Below, piece by piece: positions 16,595-25,789 of a stretch of DNA of 37,868 bases (position 1 is the stretch's first letter; each line of letters begins with the position of its first letter). The notes under the pieces are model-generated. The model saw only the letters and a list, made by a program, of their open reading frames with translations. It searched no databases and was not told the DNA's origin. The translations under genes were made by a program, and so were the position numbers. The stretch is from Pseudomonadota bacterium. GTDB taxonomy: Bacteria > Pseudomonadota > Alphaproteobacteria > SP197. The DNA lies in the NCBI GenBank assembly GCA_039028155.1, contig JBCCIS010000052.1:1-37868 (forward strand), read 5' to 3'.

Positions 16595-18823
16595 ATGATC
16601 AAGCAGCTGACAAGCCTGAAGGTGACGTATGGAATCGCGCTGGTGCTGCTCGCCGGCATGATTTGGCTGCGTATTGCCGACCCGGTTCCGCTTCAAACAC
16701 TAGAGAATAAGGTTTTCGATTTCTATCAGCAGTTGCAGCCTCGGGAGTTGCCGGAGCAGCCGCTGCCGGTACGCATTGTAGATTTGGACGAGAAGAGCTT
16801 TGGCGAACTCGGTCAGTGGCCGTGGCCGCGTAATCTCTTCGCCAACCTGGTTTCCCGGCTCGTCGATGACTACAGGGTCGCGTCCGTCGGCTTCGACATC
16901 GTGTTCGCGGAGCCGGATCGTCTGACCCCCGACCAGTTGATCGAGAGCCTAGAGGGTCTGGATGCCGAGACCGAACGGCGCTTGATGGAACTAACCAACA
17001 ATGATGCCACGCTGGCGCAGGCAATTTCCGGCAAGCCGGTGGTGCTGGGTCAGGTCGCTTCGGACTTTGGCGAACTTCCGCTGGAGGCGAACGAACCGCT
17101 TAAGACCGGGATCGCAATGGTCGGTGATGGCAACGCCGATGACATCGTCAAACAGATCCGTAGCTTCAGCGGCATGATCCGCAACCTTCGAATTCTGGAA
17201 GACAGCGCGACCGGCATCGGCAGCTTCAGTGTGGTGCCTGATGCCGACGGTATCATCCGCCGCGTGCCGCTTATCGTCGCGGTGGGCGAGCAGATCTACC
17301 CGGCTCTCAGCATCGAAACACTGCGTGTCGCTTACCCCGATATCACGACACTGTTGATCAAGTACGGTCAAGCTGGAGCAACGTCGGTCAACTTTACACA
17401 GGATCTGGGTATCCCCATCGATCGGCACGGCGAGGCGACGTTTTATCAGGCGCCCTACAGTCAGCATCGCTACGTGTCCGCGGTTGATGTCATCAACGGA
17501 GAGGTGCCGCCGGAGCTGTTGACCGGCCACATCGTCTTCATCGGGACGTCGGCGGCCGGGCAGGGCGACATCAGAAGCACGCCGCTGAACCCGGCACTGC
17601 CGGGTGTCGAGGTGCACGCGCAAATCGTCGAAAACATGCTGACCGGCGCCTTGCTGAGCCGGCCGACGGAAGCGAACGTGATCGAGGGTCTGGTCATTCT
17701 CGTGACGGGACTGGTGCTTCTTATCGGCTTGCCGCTGGTTGGCGCCGTTTGGAGTTTGATCGCTGTCAGCGTCATCAACGCCGGTCTGATCGGCACCTCG
17801 TGGTACATGTTCACCAACGAAGGTGTTCTGGTTGGCGTCGCCTATCCGCTGATCTGCTCGTTCCTGCTCTACATGTTCCTGACTTACATGAGCTACATGC
17901 GCGAGGAATTGAGCAAGAAGCAGGTTAGAAGCGCGTTCTCGCAGTATCTGTCGCCGACCATGGTCGAACAGCTCGCTAAGGACCCGGACAAGCTCCAGCT
18001 GGGCGGCGAGATGCGCAATATGACGCTGCTGTTCTCCGATATCCGCGGCTTCACCGCGATTTCCGAGCAGTTCCGCGGCAACCCGGTCGGCCTTGTCAGC
18101 CTAATCAACCGCTTCCTGACGCCGATGACCGGCATCATCCTGGAGCGCAAGGGCACGATCGATAAGTACATGGGCGATTGCATCATGGCGTTCTGGAACG
18201 CGCCGATTGAAGACGAGGACCAGATCGATCACGCCTGCGACGCCGCGCTGACCATGGTCGAGCGCACCAACGCGCTGAACGATCAGATCGAGCGCGAGTG
18301 CGAGGCGGAGGGCAGACCGTTCTTCCCGATCAAGATGGGCGTCGGCATCAACACCGGCGAGGTCTTCGTCGGCAACATGGGGTCGGATCAGCGCTTCGAC
18401 TATTCGGTCATCGGCGACGACGTCAACCTGGCATCACGCCTGGAGGGCCAGTCGAAGACCTATGGCGTTCTGATCGTCGTCGGCGAGTCGACGCAGCAGG
18501 GGGCCGACCGCTTCGCGTCGCTGGAACTGGATCTGATCCGGGTGAAGGGTAAGCAAGAAGCTGTCCGCATCTTCACGCTGCTGGGTCGTGAGGACACAAA
18601 GGGCTCCGATGCATTCGCGGAGCTCAGCAAGACGCATCAGGACATGCTGGACGCATACCGCGCGCAGCGGTGGGACGACGCGAAGGGCCTGATCGACAGC
18701 TGCCGCCAGCTCGAGCCGGCACTCGGCGAGCTCTATGATCTCTATTGCGAGCGTGTGGACACGTTCCGCGCCGAGCCGCCCGGCGCCGACTGGGACGGTG
18801 TGTTTACAGCTGAAACGAAGTAA
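16595..18823 (+). CDS. CHASE2-domain adenylate cyclase (class III)
   Basis: A 742-residue membrane sensor cyclase. An N-terminal helix precedes an extracytoplasmic CHASE2 sensor (about residues 30-345; WPWPRNLFANLV, FDIVFAEPD, FIGTSAAGQGD), then three helices (about 365-440), then a class III cyclase domain. Metal Asp residues are D482 (FSDIRGFT) and D528 (YMGDCIMAF). K524 and the GDDVNLASRLE stretch favour ATP over GTP. All catalytic residues I can check are present, so cAMP production is likely. ATG 16595 is chosen; TTG 16577 is the alternative. The gene diverges from the secretion ATPase and converges on tolC, 21 bases apart, so it sits inside the secretion cluster. Confidence 0.92.
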   Translation: MIKQLTSLKVTYGIALVLLAGMIWLRIADPVPLQTLENKVFDFYQQLQPRELPEQPLPVRIVDLDEKSFGELGQWPWPRNLFANLVSRLVDDYRVASVGFDIVFAEPDRLTPDQLIESLEGLDAETERRLMELTNNDATLAQAISGKPVVLGQVASDFGELPLEANEPLKTGIAMVGDGNADDIVKQIRSFSGMIRNLRILEDSATGIGSFSVVPDADGIIRRVPLIVAVGEQIYPALSIETLRVAYPDITTLLIKYGQAGATSVNFTQDLGIPIDRHGEATFYQAPYSQHRYVSAVDVINGEVPPELLTGHIVFIGTSAAGQGDIRSTPLNPALPGVEVHAQIVENMLTGALLSRPTEANVIEGLVILVTGLVLLIGLPLVGAVWSLIAVSVINAGLIGTSWYMFTNEGVLVGVAYPLICSFLLYMFLTYMSYMREELSKKQVRSAFSQYLSPTMVEQLAKDPDKLQLGGEMRNMTLLFSDIRGFTAISEQFRGNPVGLVSLINRFLTPMTGIILERKGTIDKYMGDCIMAFWNAPIEDEDQIDHACDAALTMVERTNALNDQIERECEAEGRPFFPIKMGVGINTGEVFVGNMGSDQRFDYSVIGDDVNLASRLEGQSKTYGVLIVVGESTQQGADRFASLELDLIRVKGKQEAVRIFTLLGREDTKGSDAFAELSKTHQDMLDAYRAQRWDDAKGLIDSCRQLEPALGELYDLYCERVDTFRAEPPGADWDGVFTAETK

Positions 18824-18844
18824 AGGCCGCGGGCGGCCAGCCGA

Positions 18845-20548
18845 TTACTCGAACGCCCAGCCGCGCGTCAGGTTGGGGTCGTCCAGCGTTTGGATGGCGG
18901 TGCCGTCAGCGTCGTCTGTCGGCTGACCGTCTGAGCCCAGCGACTGGATCGAGGGTGCCATCGTGAACAAGGCGGGGTCATCACCGGTGCCGCCCGCTTC
19001 CGTGGTCGGGCTCAATGTCATGACGTATTCGTCCGCCGACCAGGCGAAGGGCTCGCTGCTGGCCGCGATCTGAACCGATGTCACACCGACAACCTGCACG
19101 TCGTCGGCGTTGCTCATGGTGATGTCCGTCGCTTCGCCCAACGGCTCGATCACCAAATCGATGGTCTGCTGATCGGAAGAGGTCGCAAGCTCGATCTCGC
19201 CGCCATCGTAGACGCCGATGGACGATGTATCCTCAAGACCCGGCACCAGCCGCTCGGGCGTCAACCGGCCCATCGCTTCCAACAGGCGGAATATGCTGAG
19301 ATAGCCGTCATACTGGGCGCCGACCAGATTGATCTGGGCGTTGAAGACGTCGTTCTCGGCGTCCAACACGTTCAAGACCGTCTCTTGACCGGCTTCGCGC
19401 AGACGCCGGCGAGAGTCGTGCACTTCGATCGCGATGTTGACGGCGTTTTCCAGCAGCTCGACGCGCTCGCGCGAGGTCTGAAGGACTTCCCAAGCCAATT
19501 CGACATCCTCGATGACCTGCCGGTTGGTCGCCGCGCGCTCGTGAATAGCCGCGACGTGTTCATAGGCCGACTGCGCCACGTTCGCCTGGTTGGCGAAACC
19601 GGCAAACAACTGCCAGTTGGCCTCAACCAGAATGGCGGCGTCACGTCGGACACCTTCGATGCCGTCGACGTCGTCTTCGAGGTTCAGGCGCCCGACCAAA
19701 TCGACCCGTGGCCAATAGGCCGACCGCGCCTGATCGCGTGTTTCATCGGCCAGCAGTACCAGCGCATGGCTGCTCGCGGTCTGTGGGTTTTCAGCCAGGC
19801 CGATGGCGATGGCGTCGTCCAGGCTGAACGGCAGCTCGTCCTCGGGGATGCGCGGCAGTTCCATGGTTGCGATGTCCGGCGGGTGGCCGAACAGCCGATT
19901 GTAGCGCGCGATCGCCTGCTGCAGCGTACCTTCGAAGGCGACGCGGCGTTCCTCGGCAAGCTGAAGCCGTGTCTTCGCTTGCAGAACGTCGAGCGCCAAG
20001 CCCGAGCCGCGCTCGACACGCTCATTCTCCAGGTTCAGCTGGGTCGCGATGGTGTCGACGTTGCGGTCGGAGAGATCGATCAGCGCCAGCGCGCGCAGAA
20101 CGTCGAGATAGGCGGCGACACCTTCCAGGATCAGGCGCTGGGTATCGTCTTCCAGCGTCAGCTCGCTCAAATCGCGGGTGATCTGGGCGGCGTCATAGGT
20201 GGCGCTTGTGTTGTAACCGTCAAAAATGTTCTGGCGCAGCGTCGCCGTGGCGCGCGCGCGCGACAGTTCCAACGGGTCGCCAGGATCGGTGATGCGCGAT
20301 TGCGGGCTGTCGGTCGTTTCGTAGCCGTAGTCGGCCGAGACATCGACCGTTGGCAAATAACCGGCAAACGCCTCGTTGATGCCCTCTTCGGCCGCTTCAA
20401 CCTGGTTGCGCAGGCTCTTCAGCGTGGGGTTATCACGCAGCAAAAACGCGATTTCCTCTTCCAGGCTTTCCGCCTGGACGGGTGTCGCATGGGCGGCAAG
20501 AACCGCCAACACCGCACACGATGAGATAAGAGCCGAACGCCCGATCAT
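18845..20548 (-). CDS. TolC-family outer membrane secretion channel with C-terminal extension
   Basis: A 567-residue outer-membrane efflux protein. A signal peptide (cleaved near PVQA, about residue 26) precedes the duplicated helical TolC architecture: NPTLKSLRNQVEAAEEGI near the N-terminus, LDVLQAKTRLQLAEERRV mid-protein, and VLNVLDAENDVFNAQINLVGAQYD in the second repeat. After the usual end (LGRL/LTPERL-like at about 450) an acidic, Ser/Thr-rich tail of about 115 residues continues. ATG 20548 has AGGGGGAAG directly upstream and a good promoter about 80 bases before it. It should serve as the outer channel for the HlyD/ABC pair. The tail is not part of canonical TolC. Confidence 0.9.
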   Translation of the reverse strand: MIGRSALISSCAVLAVLAAHATPVQAESLEEEIAFLLRDNPTLKSLRNQVEAAEEGINEAFAGYLPTVDVSADYGYETTDSPQSRITDPGDPLELSRARATATLRQNIFDGYNTSATYDAAQITRDLSELTLEDDTQRLILEGVAAYLDVLRALALIDLSDRNVDTIATQLNLENERVERGSGLALDVLQAKTRLQLAEERRVAFEGTLQQAIARYNRLFGHPPDIATMELPRIPEDELPFSLDDAIAIGLAENPQTASSHALVLLADETRDQARSAYWPRVDLVGRLNLEDDVDGIEGVRRDAAILVEANWQLFAGFANQANVAQSAYEHVAAIHERAATNRQVIEDVELAWEVLQTSRERVELLENAVNIAIEVHDSRRRLREAGQETVLNVLDAENDVFNAQINLVGAQYDGYLSIFRLLEAMGRLTPERLVPGLEDTSSIGVYDGGEIELATSSDQQTIDLVIEPLGEATDITMSNADDVQVVGVTSVQIAASSEPFAWSADEYVMTLSPTTEAGGTGDDPALFTMAPSIQSLGSDGQPTDDADGTAIQTLDDPNLTRGWAFE

Positions 20549-20629
20549 ACTTCCCCCTGGCCGCGCATCGGGCCACGACGCTCTTTTACCCGGGAGCGCC
20601 GACCAACGCCAGACCACATAAGTTGCGGC

Positions 20630-20657
20630 AATATACCACAGGAAGCCGTGATATCAA
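20630..20657 (-). promoter_or_regulatory. Sigma70-type promoter for the TolC gene
   Basis: On the minus strand TTGATA (complement of 20652-20657) is followed after 16 bases by TATATT (complement of 20630-20635). Each hexamer is one base from consensus. Transcription would start near 20623, leaving a leader of about 75 bases that ends in a strong ribosome-binding site. The tolC gene therefore has its own promoter, separate from the exporter genes. Confidence 0.55.
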
Positions 20658-20755
20658 CGCAACGGTCCGACGCAAGTCGTTGACAAGATTATCAGAATCC
20701 TATTGGACGGCTCTCTAGATAGGGGATGTTGCCGGCAATTCTGGTAGCGATCCGA

Positions 20756-22414
20756 TCAAAGTGTGACCTGTAGAGCACCCAGGCGTTCCGTCAGTTTGAC
20801 GTTCTCGCCATAGTCGACCGGAATGGCGATCAGCGCGGGGCCGGATTGCGAGAACGCCTCGTCCAGGGCGCCGGACAGCTGGTCGGGGGCGCCAATGGTG
20901 CGGCCCCAGGCTCCGAACGAGCGGGCCAGCAGCTCGAAGTCCGGGTTGTCGAAGGTCAAATCGGAGTGGCGGCCACCATAATGGTCCTGCTGTTTCCATT
21001 TGATCAGGCCGTACTCGCCGTCCATCCAGATCAGCGAGACGATGTTCAGCTTGCGCCGCACGGCGGTTTCAAGATCCTGTATGTTCATCAGGAAACCGGC
21101 ATCGCCGCAGATCGCCAGGACACGCTTGTCGGGGTAGGCGATCTTGGCGCCCATGGCGCCTGGAAAGGCAAAACCCATCGAGCAGAACCCGTTGGAGATC
21201 AGGCAGGTGTTCGGCTCATCGCACTGGTAGTAGCGGGCGATCCACATCTTATGGGCACCGACATCCGACAGCACGATGTCGTCGGGCGCCATGAAGTCCC
21301 GGACATCACACAGAATGCGCTGGGGCTTCACCGGAAACTGCTCGTCATCGCGCTCGGCCCACAGGTCCGCGGTGATCCGTTCGCGAAGCGACGCGCGCTC
21401 CTCGATATCGAACAGGGGCAGGTCGCCTTCGAAGCGGGCGTTCAGCTCTTCGTTGATCTGCCACAGCGCGTCGGCGATGTCGGAGACGATCTCGACATCG
21501 ACCGGATAGTCCTCGTCGATCTCCGCCGGCAGGAAGTCGATATGCACCAGGGTCTTGCCGCCCTTCTTGTTCCAATGGGTCGGCGCGTATTCGACGAGGT
21601 CATAGCCCACCGCGATGATCAGGTCCGCCTTGTCCAGTTCGGCGTTGATGTGGTCGCGCTGCTGCAGGCCGACGGTGAAGAGACAGTGCGGGTCGTTGCG
21701 GGGCACGGCGCCTTTGCCCATGAAGGTGTTGACGACCCCGATGCCGGCTTTGTTCGCCAGCCGGCGTAGCTGTTTGGCGGCGCGTTTCCTGAGCGCGCCG
21801 TTACCCGACAGGATGATCGGGTTCTTGGCAACCGCGATCGCATCGACGGCAGCCCGCACGGCCTTGTAATCGGCCGCTGCGCGCCTTGTCTTGCGCGGCA
21901 TGATCGGTTCCTTCGCGACATCGTGCTTCGCGATGTCCTCGGGCAGCTCCAGGACGCTGACGCCAGGCTTCTCTTGCTCGGCAGTCTTGAACGCCTTGCG
22001 CACCGTCTCCGGAATGGTGTCGGCGCCGTTGATGCTGTGCGCCCATTTGCTGATCGGCTGGTACATGGCGATCGCGTCCATGTTTTGATGGCTTTCCTTG
22101 TGCAGCCTGCTGGTGCTCGCCTGACCGATGATGGCGACCACAGGCGAGCGGTCCATGTTGGCGTCGGCCAGGCCGGTCACCAGGTTGGTCGCGCCGGGGC
22201 CCAGTGTTGCAAGGCAGACACCCGGCTTGCCGGTCAACCGGCCATAGGCGTCGGCCATGAAGGCGGCAGCCTGTTCGTGGCGGCACAAAACGAAATCGAT
22301 CGAGCTGTCCATCAGCGAAATCATGAGGTCGGCGTTCTCTTCGCCGGGCAAACCGAAGATACGTTCGACGCCCTCCGCCTCCAGGCAGCGGACAAACAGA
22401 TCAGATGCTTTCAT
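20756..22414 (-). CDS. Thiamine-diphosphate acetolactate synthase, AlsS (catabolic) type
   Basis: A 552-residue ThDP enzyme that should condense two pyruvates to 2-acetolactate. The ThDP-activating Glu is E47 in CRHEQAAAFMADAYGR. The GDAGFLMNIQDLETA cofactor/Mg motif lies at about 434-448, with the second base GDG replaced by GDA. The end VPVDYGENVKL resembles AlsS of acetoin-forming bacteria. No ilvH-like regulatory subunit or acetolactate decarboxylase adjoins it. ATG 22414 gives the conserved N-terminus; an in-frame ATG at 22462 would add 16 arginine-rich residues. The ribosome-binding region lies in a possible hairpin. Another ThDP decarboxylase such as glyoxylate carboligase is less likely but not excluded. 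Confidence 0.85.
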   Translation of the reverse strand: MKASDLFVRCLEAEGVERIFGLPGEENADLMISLMDSSIDFVLCRHEQAAAFMADAYGRLTGKPGVCLATLGPGATNLVTGLADANMDRSPVVAIIGQASTSRLHKESHQNMDAIAMYQPISKWAHSINGADTIPETVRKAFKTAEQEKPGVSVLELPEDIAKHDVAKEPIMPRKTRRAAADYKAVRAAVDAIAVAKNPIILSGNGALRKRAAKQLRRLANKAGIGVVNTFMGKGAVPRNDPHCLFTVGLQQRDHINAELDKADLIIAVGYDLVEYAPTHWNKKGGKTLVHIDFLPAEIDEDYPVDVEIVSDIADALWQINEELNARFEGDLPLFDIEERASLRERITADLWAERDDEQFPVKPQRILCDVRDFMAPDDIVLSDVGAHKMWIARYYQCDEPNTCLISNGFCSMGFAFPGAMGAKIAYPDKRVLAICGDAGFLMNIQDLETAVRRKLNIVSLIWMDGEYGLIKWKQQDHYGGRHSDLTFDNPDFELLARSFGAWGRTIGAPDQLSGALDEAFSQSGPALIAIPVDYGENVKLTERLGALQVTL

Positions 22415-22484
22415 GGTGACCCCGCGACGACGCAATGGCTGCCGGCACGCGACACGCCCCATGGTCGTAGCGCCTTGGGGTCAC
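22415..22484 (-). promoter_or_regulatory. Possible leader hairpin covering the acetolactate synthase ribosome-binding site
   Basis: On the mRNA strand GTGACCCC (complement of 22477-22484) is perfectly complementary to GGGGTCAC (complement of 22416-22423), which ends one base before the ATG and contains the only purine-rich ribosome-binding candidate. The arms are 53 bases apart. Pairing would hide the start. No riboswitch class is recognised, and chance pairing in GC-rich DNA is possible. Confidence 0.3.
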
Positions 22485-22652
22485 GGCATGCCGGCCGGTT
22501 ACGATCCCACCGACTAGGTTGGATCGCGCGTCGCTGCCGTCAACCACCTTCCGGACACGCTTCCTTGAAGTGGTTGGATCGCCTCCTGGTTCGGCGGCTG
22601 GCCTGTTCGGACGAGGTTGTGCGGCGCTACGTGCGCCGTGGGTTGCGACCGT

Positions 22653-22991
22653 CTACATGCCGCCACCACCACCGCCGCCTCCACCGTCGCCGCCACCGCC
22701 GCCGCCTTCGTTACCAGCCGGCCGCGATGCATAGGCGACGGCCGCCTGCTCCAGCTCTTGGTCGGTGCATTCGGGGTCATCGCAACGATGGAATGTGTTT
22801 GACGGATCCAAGATGCCGTAGGCGGGCTGTCCACTGCCGTCGGGCGCGGTTCGGCGAACCACTTGCAGGGGCACGCCTCGAACTTCCGTATTGGTTAGGG
22901 TTTCGTAATTGTAGCTCTTGGTTGGTGAGCAGGAAATCAGCAGCGCCCCCACCAGCGGAACGAGCACACTCGCGATACCACTGTTCTTCAT
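22653..22991 (-). CDS. Small lipoprotein with poly-glycine C-terminus
   Basis: A 112-residue predicted lipoprotein. The signal sequence ends in lipobox LISC (Cys near residue 21), followed by a short domain with two cysteines (CDDPEC). The last 17 residues before the stop are nearly all glycine, interrupted by one Asp and ending in Met. GAGGAG nine bases upstream supports ATG 22991. No family is recognised. It is divergent from the large BTAD-type signalling gene, 181 bases away, and could be regulated with it. The glycine tail is encoded by a GC-rich triplet tract that may vary in length. Confidence 0.65.
   Translation of the reverse strand: MKNSGIASVLVPLVGALLISCSPTKSYNYETLTNTEVRGVPLQVVRRTAPDGSGQPAYGILDPSNTFHRCDDPECTDQELEQAAVAYASRPAGNEGGGGGGDGGGGGGGGGM
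22659..22707. repeat. Low-complexity CCN/GGN triplet tract
   Basis: About 50 bases of near-pure CCA/CCG/CCT triplets on the plus strand (GGN on the minus strand) encode the poly-glycine tail of the lipoprotein. Such a tract can change length by slippage, and this sits at the 3' end of the gene. Confidence 0.8.
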
Positions 22992-23172
22992 GTCGATGAT
23001 CTCCTCGGGACTATTGAACAACCAACGTGCGCGGTCCTAACCGCGGCACGCTGATCCAAAGTTAGAGGTCGCTGGTCAGACGCCCGTTCCGCGATCGTCA
23101 AAGCAGCGTCAGAGTTTGTCGGACCCTTTAACCGGTGATAGTTTTTGTCACTGGCTTTTGTCTGGGGGCGTA

Positions 23173-25740
23173 GTGACAGAGGCGAAGGCTCTGGAGATTC
23201 TCCTTCTTGGTGGTTTCGAGCTGCGTGCCGGATCGGACGTGCTTGACAGCATTCCCACGCGCAAGGCCCGGTGCCTGCTGGCCTATTTGGCGCTGAATGG
23301 GGACGAGCGGCAGCCCAGGGAAAAACTGATCGGCCTGCTTTGGGGCGAAAGCGAAGAGCGGAACGCGCAGCAAAGCTTGCGCCAAGCTCTGACATACATT
23401 CGAAAGTGTTTCGACGATCTCGATGTTCAGCCTTTGGTTGCCGATCGCGATTCCGTCAGTCTCGATTCGCGTTCCTTTGGTCTCGACGTCGATCAGTTTC
23501 GCGAATTGGCCGCCAGTAACGAGTCTGCGGATTTGGAAGCCGCGCTGGCCCTTTACAAGGGCGAGATGCTCGACGGGCTGGATCTGAAGGACGACGCCTT
23601 CCAGGCCTGGGTCGACGTCGAGCGCCGGACCCTGAACGACCTGTATCTGCGGACGCTTCTTACTCTGGCGGAGCTCTGCAGTCAGTCCGGCGATCATGAG
23701 AAGGCGATTGGATTGGCGCAGCGCCTTCTCGCCATCGATCCGTTGCAGGAACGCGTTCACAGAATGTTGATGACTCTGTATGCGCAAACCGGACGCCGCG
23801 AGGCCGCGCTGCGTCAGTTCACTCAATGTCGCGACGTGTTGTCCAACGAGCTCGATGTCGAGCCCGAGGCCGCGACGATCGAACTTTTCGAAACACTGCG
23901 TCGCGATGGCGGGGCTGAACGCCCGGTGACGGCACCGTCACCCACCGAAGACCTGTCGACGGCGACGCCCGCCGCTTATGAACCGTCACTTCGTTCGCGC
24001 GGTAGGTTTTGGGGCCGTTGGCATTGGGTTGGGTTGGCTGCCGCAAGCATTTGCCTGGCTGCCTTTGTCGGTTGGACATGGGTCGCCAACCACAAGCATG
24101 AACCGGCATCGCTTGATCGTATGGCTTTTCCGCTGCCGGACGCGCCATCGATCGCCGTCTTGCCGTTCGACAATCTAAGCGGTGACCCCGACCAGGACTA
24201 CTTCGCCGATGGCCTGACCGACGATCTGATCACCGATATCTCGAAGATCCCCGGTGTCTTTGTCATCGCTCGAAACTCGACGTTCTATTACCGGAATCAG
24301 GACGTACCCATCCGCCAGGTCGCCGAAGAACTGGGCGTGCGTTACGTCATGGAGGGCAGCGTCCGTCGCTCCGGCGACAGCGTGCGGATCAACATGCAGC
24401 TGATTGACGCCACCACCGGTGGTCATGTCTGGGCGGAGCGCTACGACATCACCATGGCCGAAGTCTTCGAGCTTCAAGACGATGTGACGAAGCAAGTTGC
24501 GAATACGCTCGAACTCAGACTGGGAGACATGCCAACAAGCGCAGCGTGGGTTCAGGAGACTGATGATCCCGAAGCCTATGATGCCGTTTTGCGGGCGCTC
24601 GAGCACATTCGAAACTACACCCGAGAAGACTTGGCCATAGCACACTCGTTTCTTGAGAAGGCGCTTCAACGCGATCCCGAATACGCGCGCGCCCACACGA
24701 TGATGGGTGGCCTGCTTTTGGACATCTCGTCAGACGAATGGCAAAGAAGTATCGACATGACGCCGGACGAAACGCTGCAGATGGCGCGTTACCATCTTGC
24801 GCTGGGCATGTCCGTGCCGTCGGTAGAGGGTCACTTTTATCGCTCCAACGAACACTCGAATGCTGGCCGCTACGACGAGGCTATTGCCGAAGCGGAGAAG
24901 ATCATCGAGCTCGACGGCAACGATGTCAGGGGCCTCTTGGCGTTGGGCCGTGCCCTCAACAAGGCGGGGCGAGCGAGTGATGCCATCGAGTCACTGCAGA
25001 TGGCCATGCGGCTCAACCCGTGGGGCGACAAGAAAGGCTGGATAGCCTATCGCCTGGCGGAATCGCTCTATCTGGCCGGTCGCTTTGACGAAGCAGCCCA
25101 CATGTTTGCGGAGTCCGCGGCAAAGAACCAAAACGAATGGAGCTACCTTATGTTGGCCGCGGCTCTTGGCCAGATCGGCCAGGTCGACGAGGCTGGTGCC
25201 GCGCTGGCCAAGTTCGATCGGATACGTGCTGAGGCCGGAGAGGATCCCTATACGGTCGCGCACGTGGAAGGATGGGCATTCAAGAACCCTGAGGATCGCG
25301 CGACGGTGCAAGAAGGTCTGCGTCTTGCCGGCATGCCGGTAGGCATGCGGACCGAAGCTGCGATTACCTTCCCTCAGAACGCCGCGCCGACGGACGTGGA
25401 CGGTGCCACGACCATCGACGTGTCGGGCGCGCGCGACCTGTTCGAACAGGGCATCACCATGATCGATGTGCGTGGCTGGTCCGAATGGGTCGACGGCCAT
25501 GTGCCCGGTGCCGTGCATCTTGACTTGTTCCACGCCTTCTCTGTGGATGCCGTATCCGCGCACGTCGGTAAGGACGAACAAGTCATTATCTTCGGTGGGG
25601 GCGCGGCCGAAGGCTCTTATGCAGCCATCGGAACGTTGCGTGTCGTTTCGTGGGGCTACCGGAACGTCTATTATCTGCGGGATGGATTCCCCGGCTGGAA
25701 GGCCGCCGGCTATCCGACGGCAACGTTCCAGGAGCCGTAA
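23173..25740 (+). CDS. SARP/BTAD-type regulator with TM helix, TolB-like, TPR and rhodanese-like domains
   Basis: An 855-residue protein with five parts. Residues about 1-95 form a winged-helix DNA-binding region of the OmpR/SARP type (LLLGGFELRAG, RKARCLLAYLAL), and 100-250 a bacterial transcriptional activator (BTAD) helical repeat domain. One membrane helix follows (about 280-305), then a TolB-like domain (about 320-430; SIAVLPFDNLSGDPDQDYFADGL truncated here), then TPR-like repeats (about 460-690). The C-terminal rhodanese fold (about 748-850; MIDVRGWSEWVDGHVPGA) has Gly residues where the catalytic Cys should be (IIFGGGAAEGS), so it is probably non-enzymatic. This suggests a membrane-tethered transcription regulator. 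GTG 23173 with GGGGG just upstream is preferred to TTG 23116. Confidence 0.85.
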   Translation: MTEAKALEILLLGGFELRAGSDVLDSIPTRKARCLLAYLALNGDERQPREKLIGLLWGESEERNAQQSLRQALTYIRKCFDDLDVQPLVADRDSVSLDSRSFGLDVDQFRELAASNESADLEAALALYKGEMLDGLDLKDDAFQAWVDVERRTLNDLYLRTLLTLAELCSQSGDHEKAIGLAQRLLAIDPLQERVHRMLMTLYAQTGRREAALRQFTQCRDVLSNELDVEPEAATIELFETLRRDGGAERPVTAPSPTEDLSTATPAAYEPSLRSRGRFWGRWHWVGLAAASICLAAFVGWTWVANHKHEPASLDRMAFPLPDAPSIAVLPFDNLSGDPDQDYFADGLTDDLITDISKIPGVFVIARNSTFYYRNQDVPIRQVAEELGVRYVMEGSVRRSGDSVRINMQLIDATTGGHVWAERYDITMAEVFELQDDVTKQVANTLELRLGDMPTSAAWVQETDDPEAYDAVLRALEHIRNYTREDLAIAHSFLEKALQRDPEYARAHTMMGGLLLDISSDEWQRSIDMTPDETLQMARYHLALGMSVPSVEGHFYRSNEHSNAGRYDEAIAEAEKIIELDGNDVRGLLALGRALNKAGRASDAIESLQMAMRLNPWGDKKGWIAYRLAESLYLAGRFDEAAHMFAESAAKNQNEWSYLMLAAALGQIGQVDEAGAALAKFDRIRAEAGEDPYTVAHVEGWAFKNPEDRATVQEGLRLAGMPVGMRTEAAITFPQNAAPTDVDGATTIDVSGARDLFEQGITMIDVRGWSEWVDGHVPGAVHLDLFHAFSVDAVSAHVGKDEQVIIFGGGAAEGSYAAIGTLRVVSWGYRNVYYLRDGFPGWKAAGYPTATFQEP

Positions 25741-25789
25741 GACCACGAGGCCGTCGGCCGGCACCGATTCCGTGACAGCGAGAGATTCT

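Noticed and set aside
20680-20706. Plus-strand TTGACA with a possible TATTGG
   Set aside because: Spacing is only 15 bases and there is no plus-strand gene downstream; the minus-strand promoter at 20630-20657 is better and has a gene.
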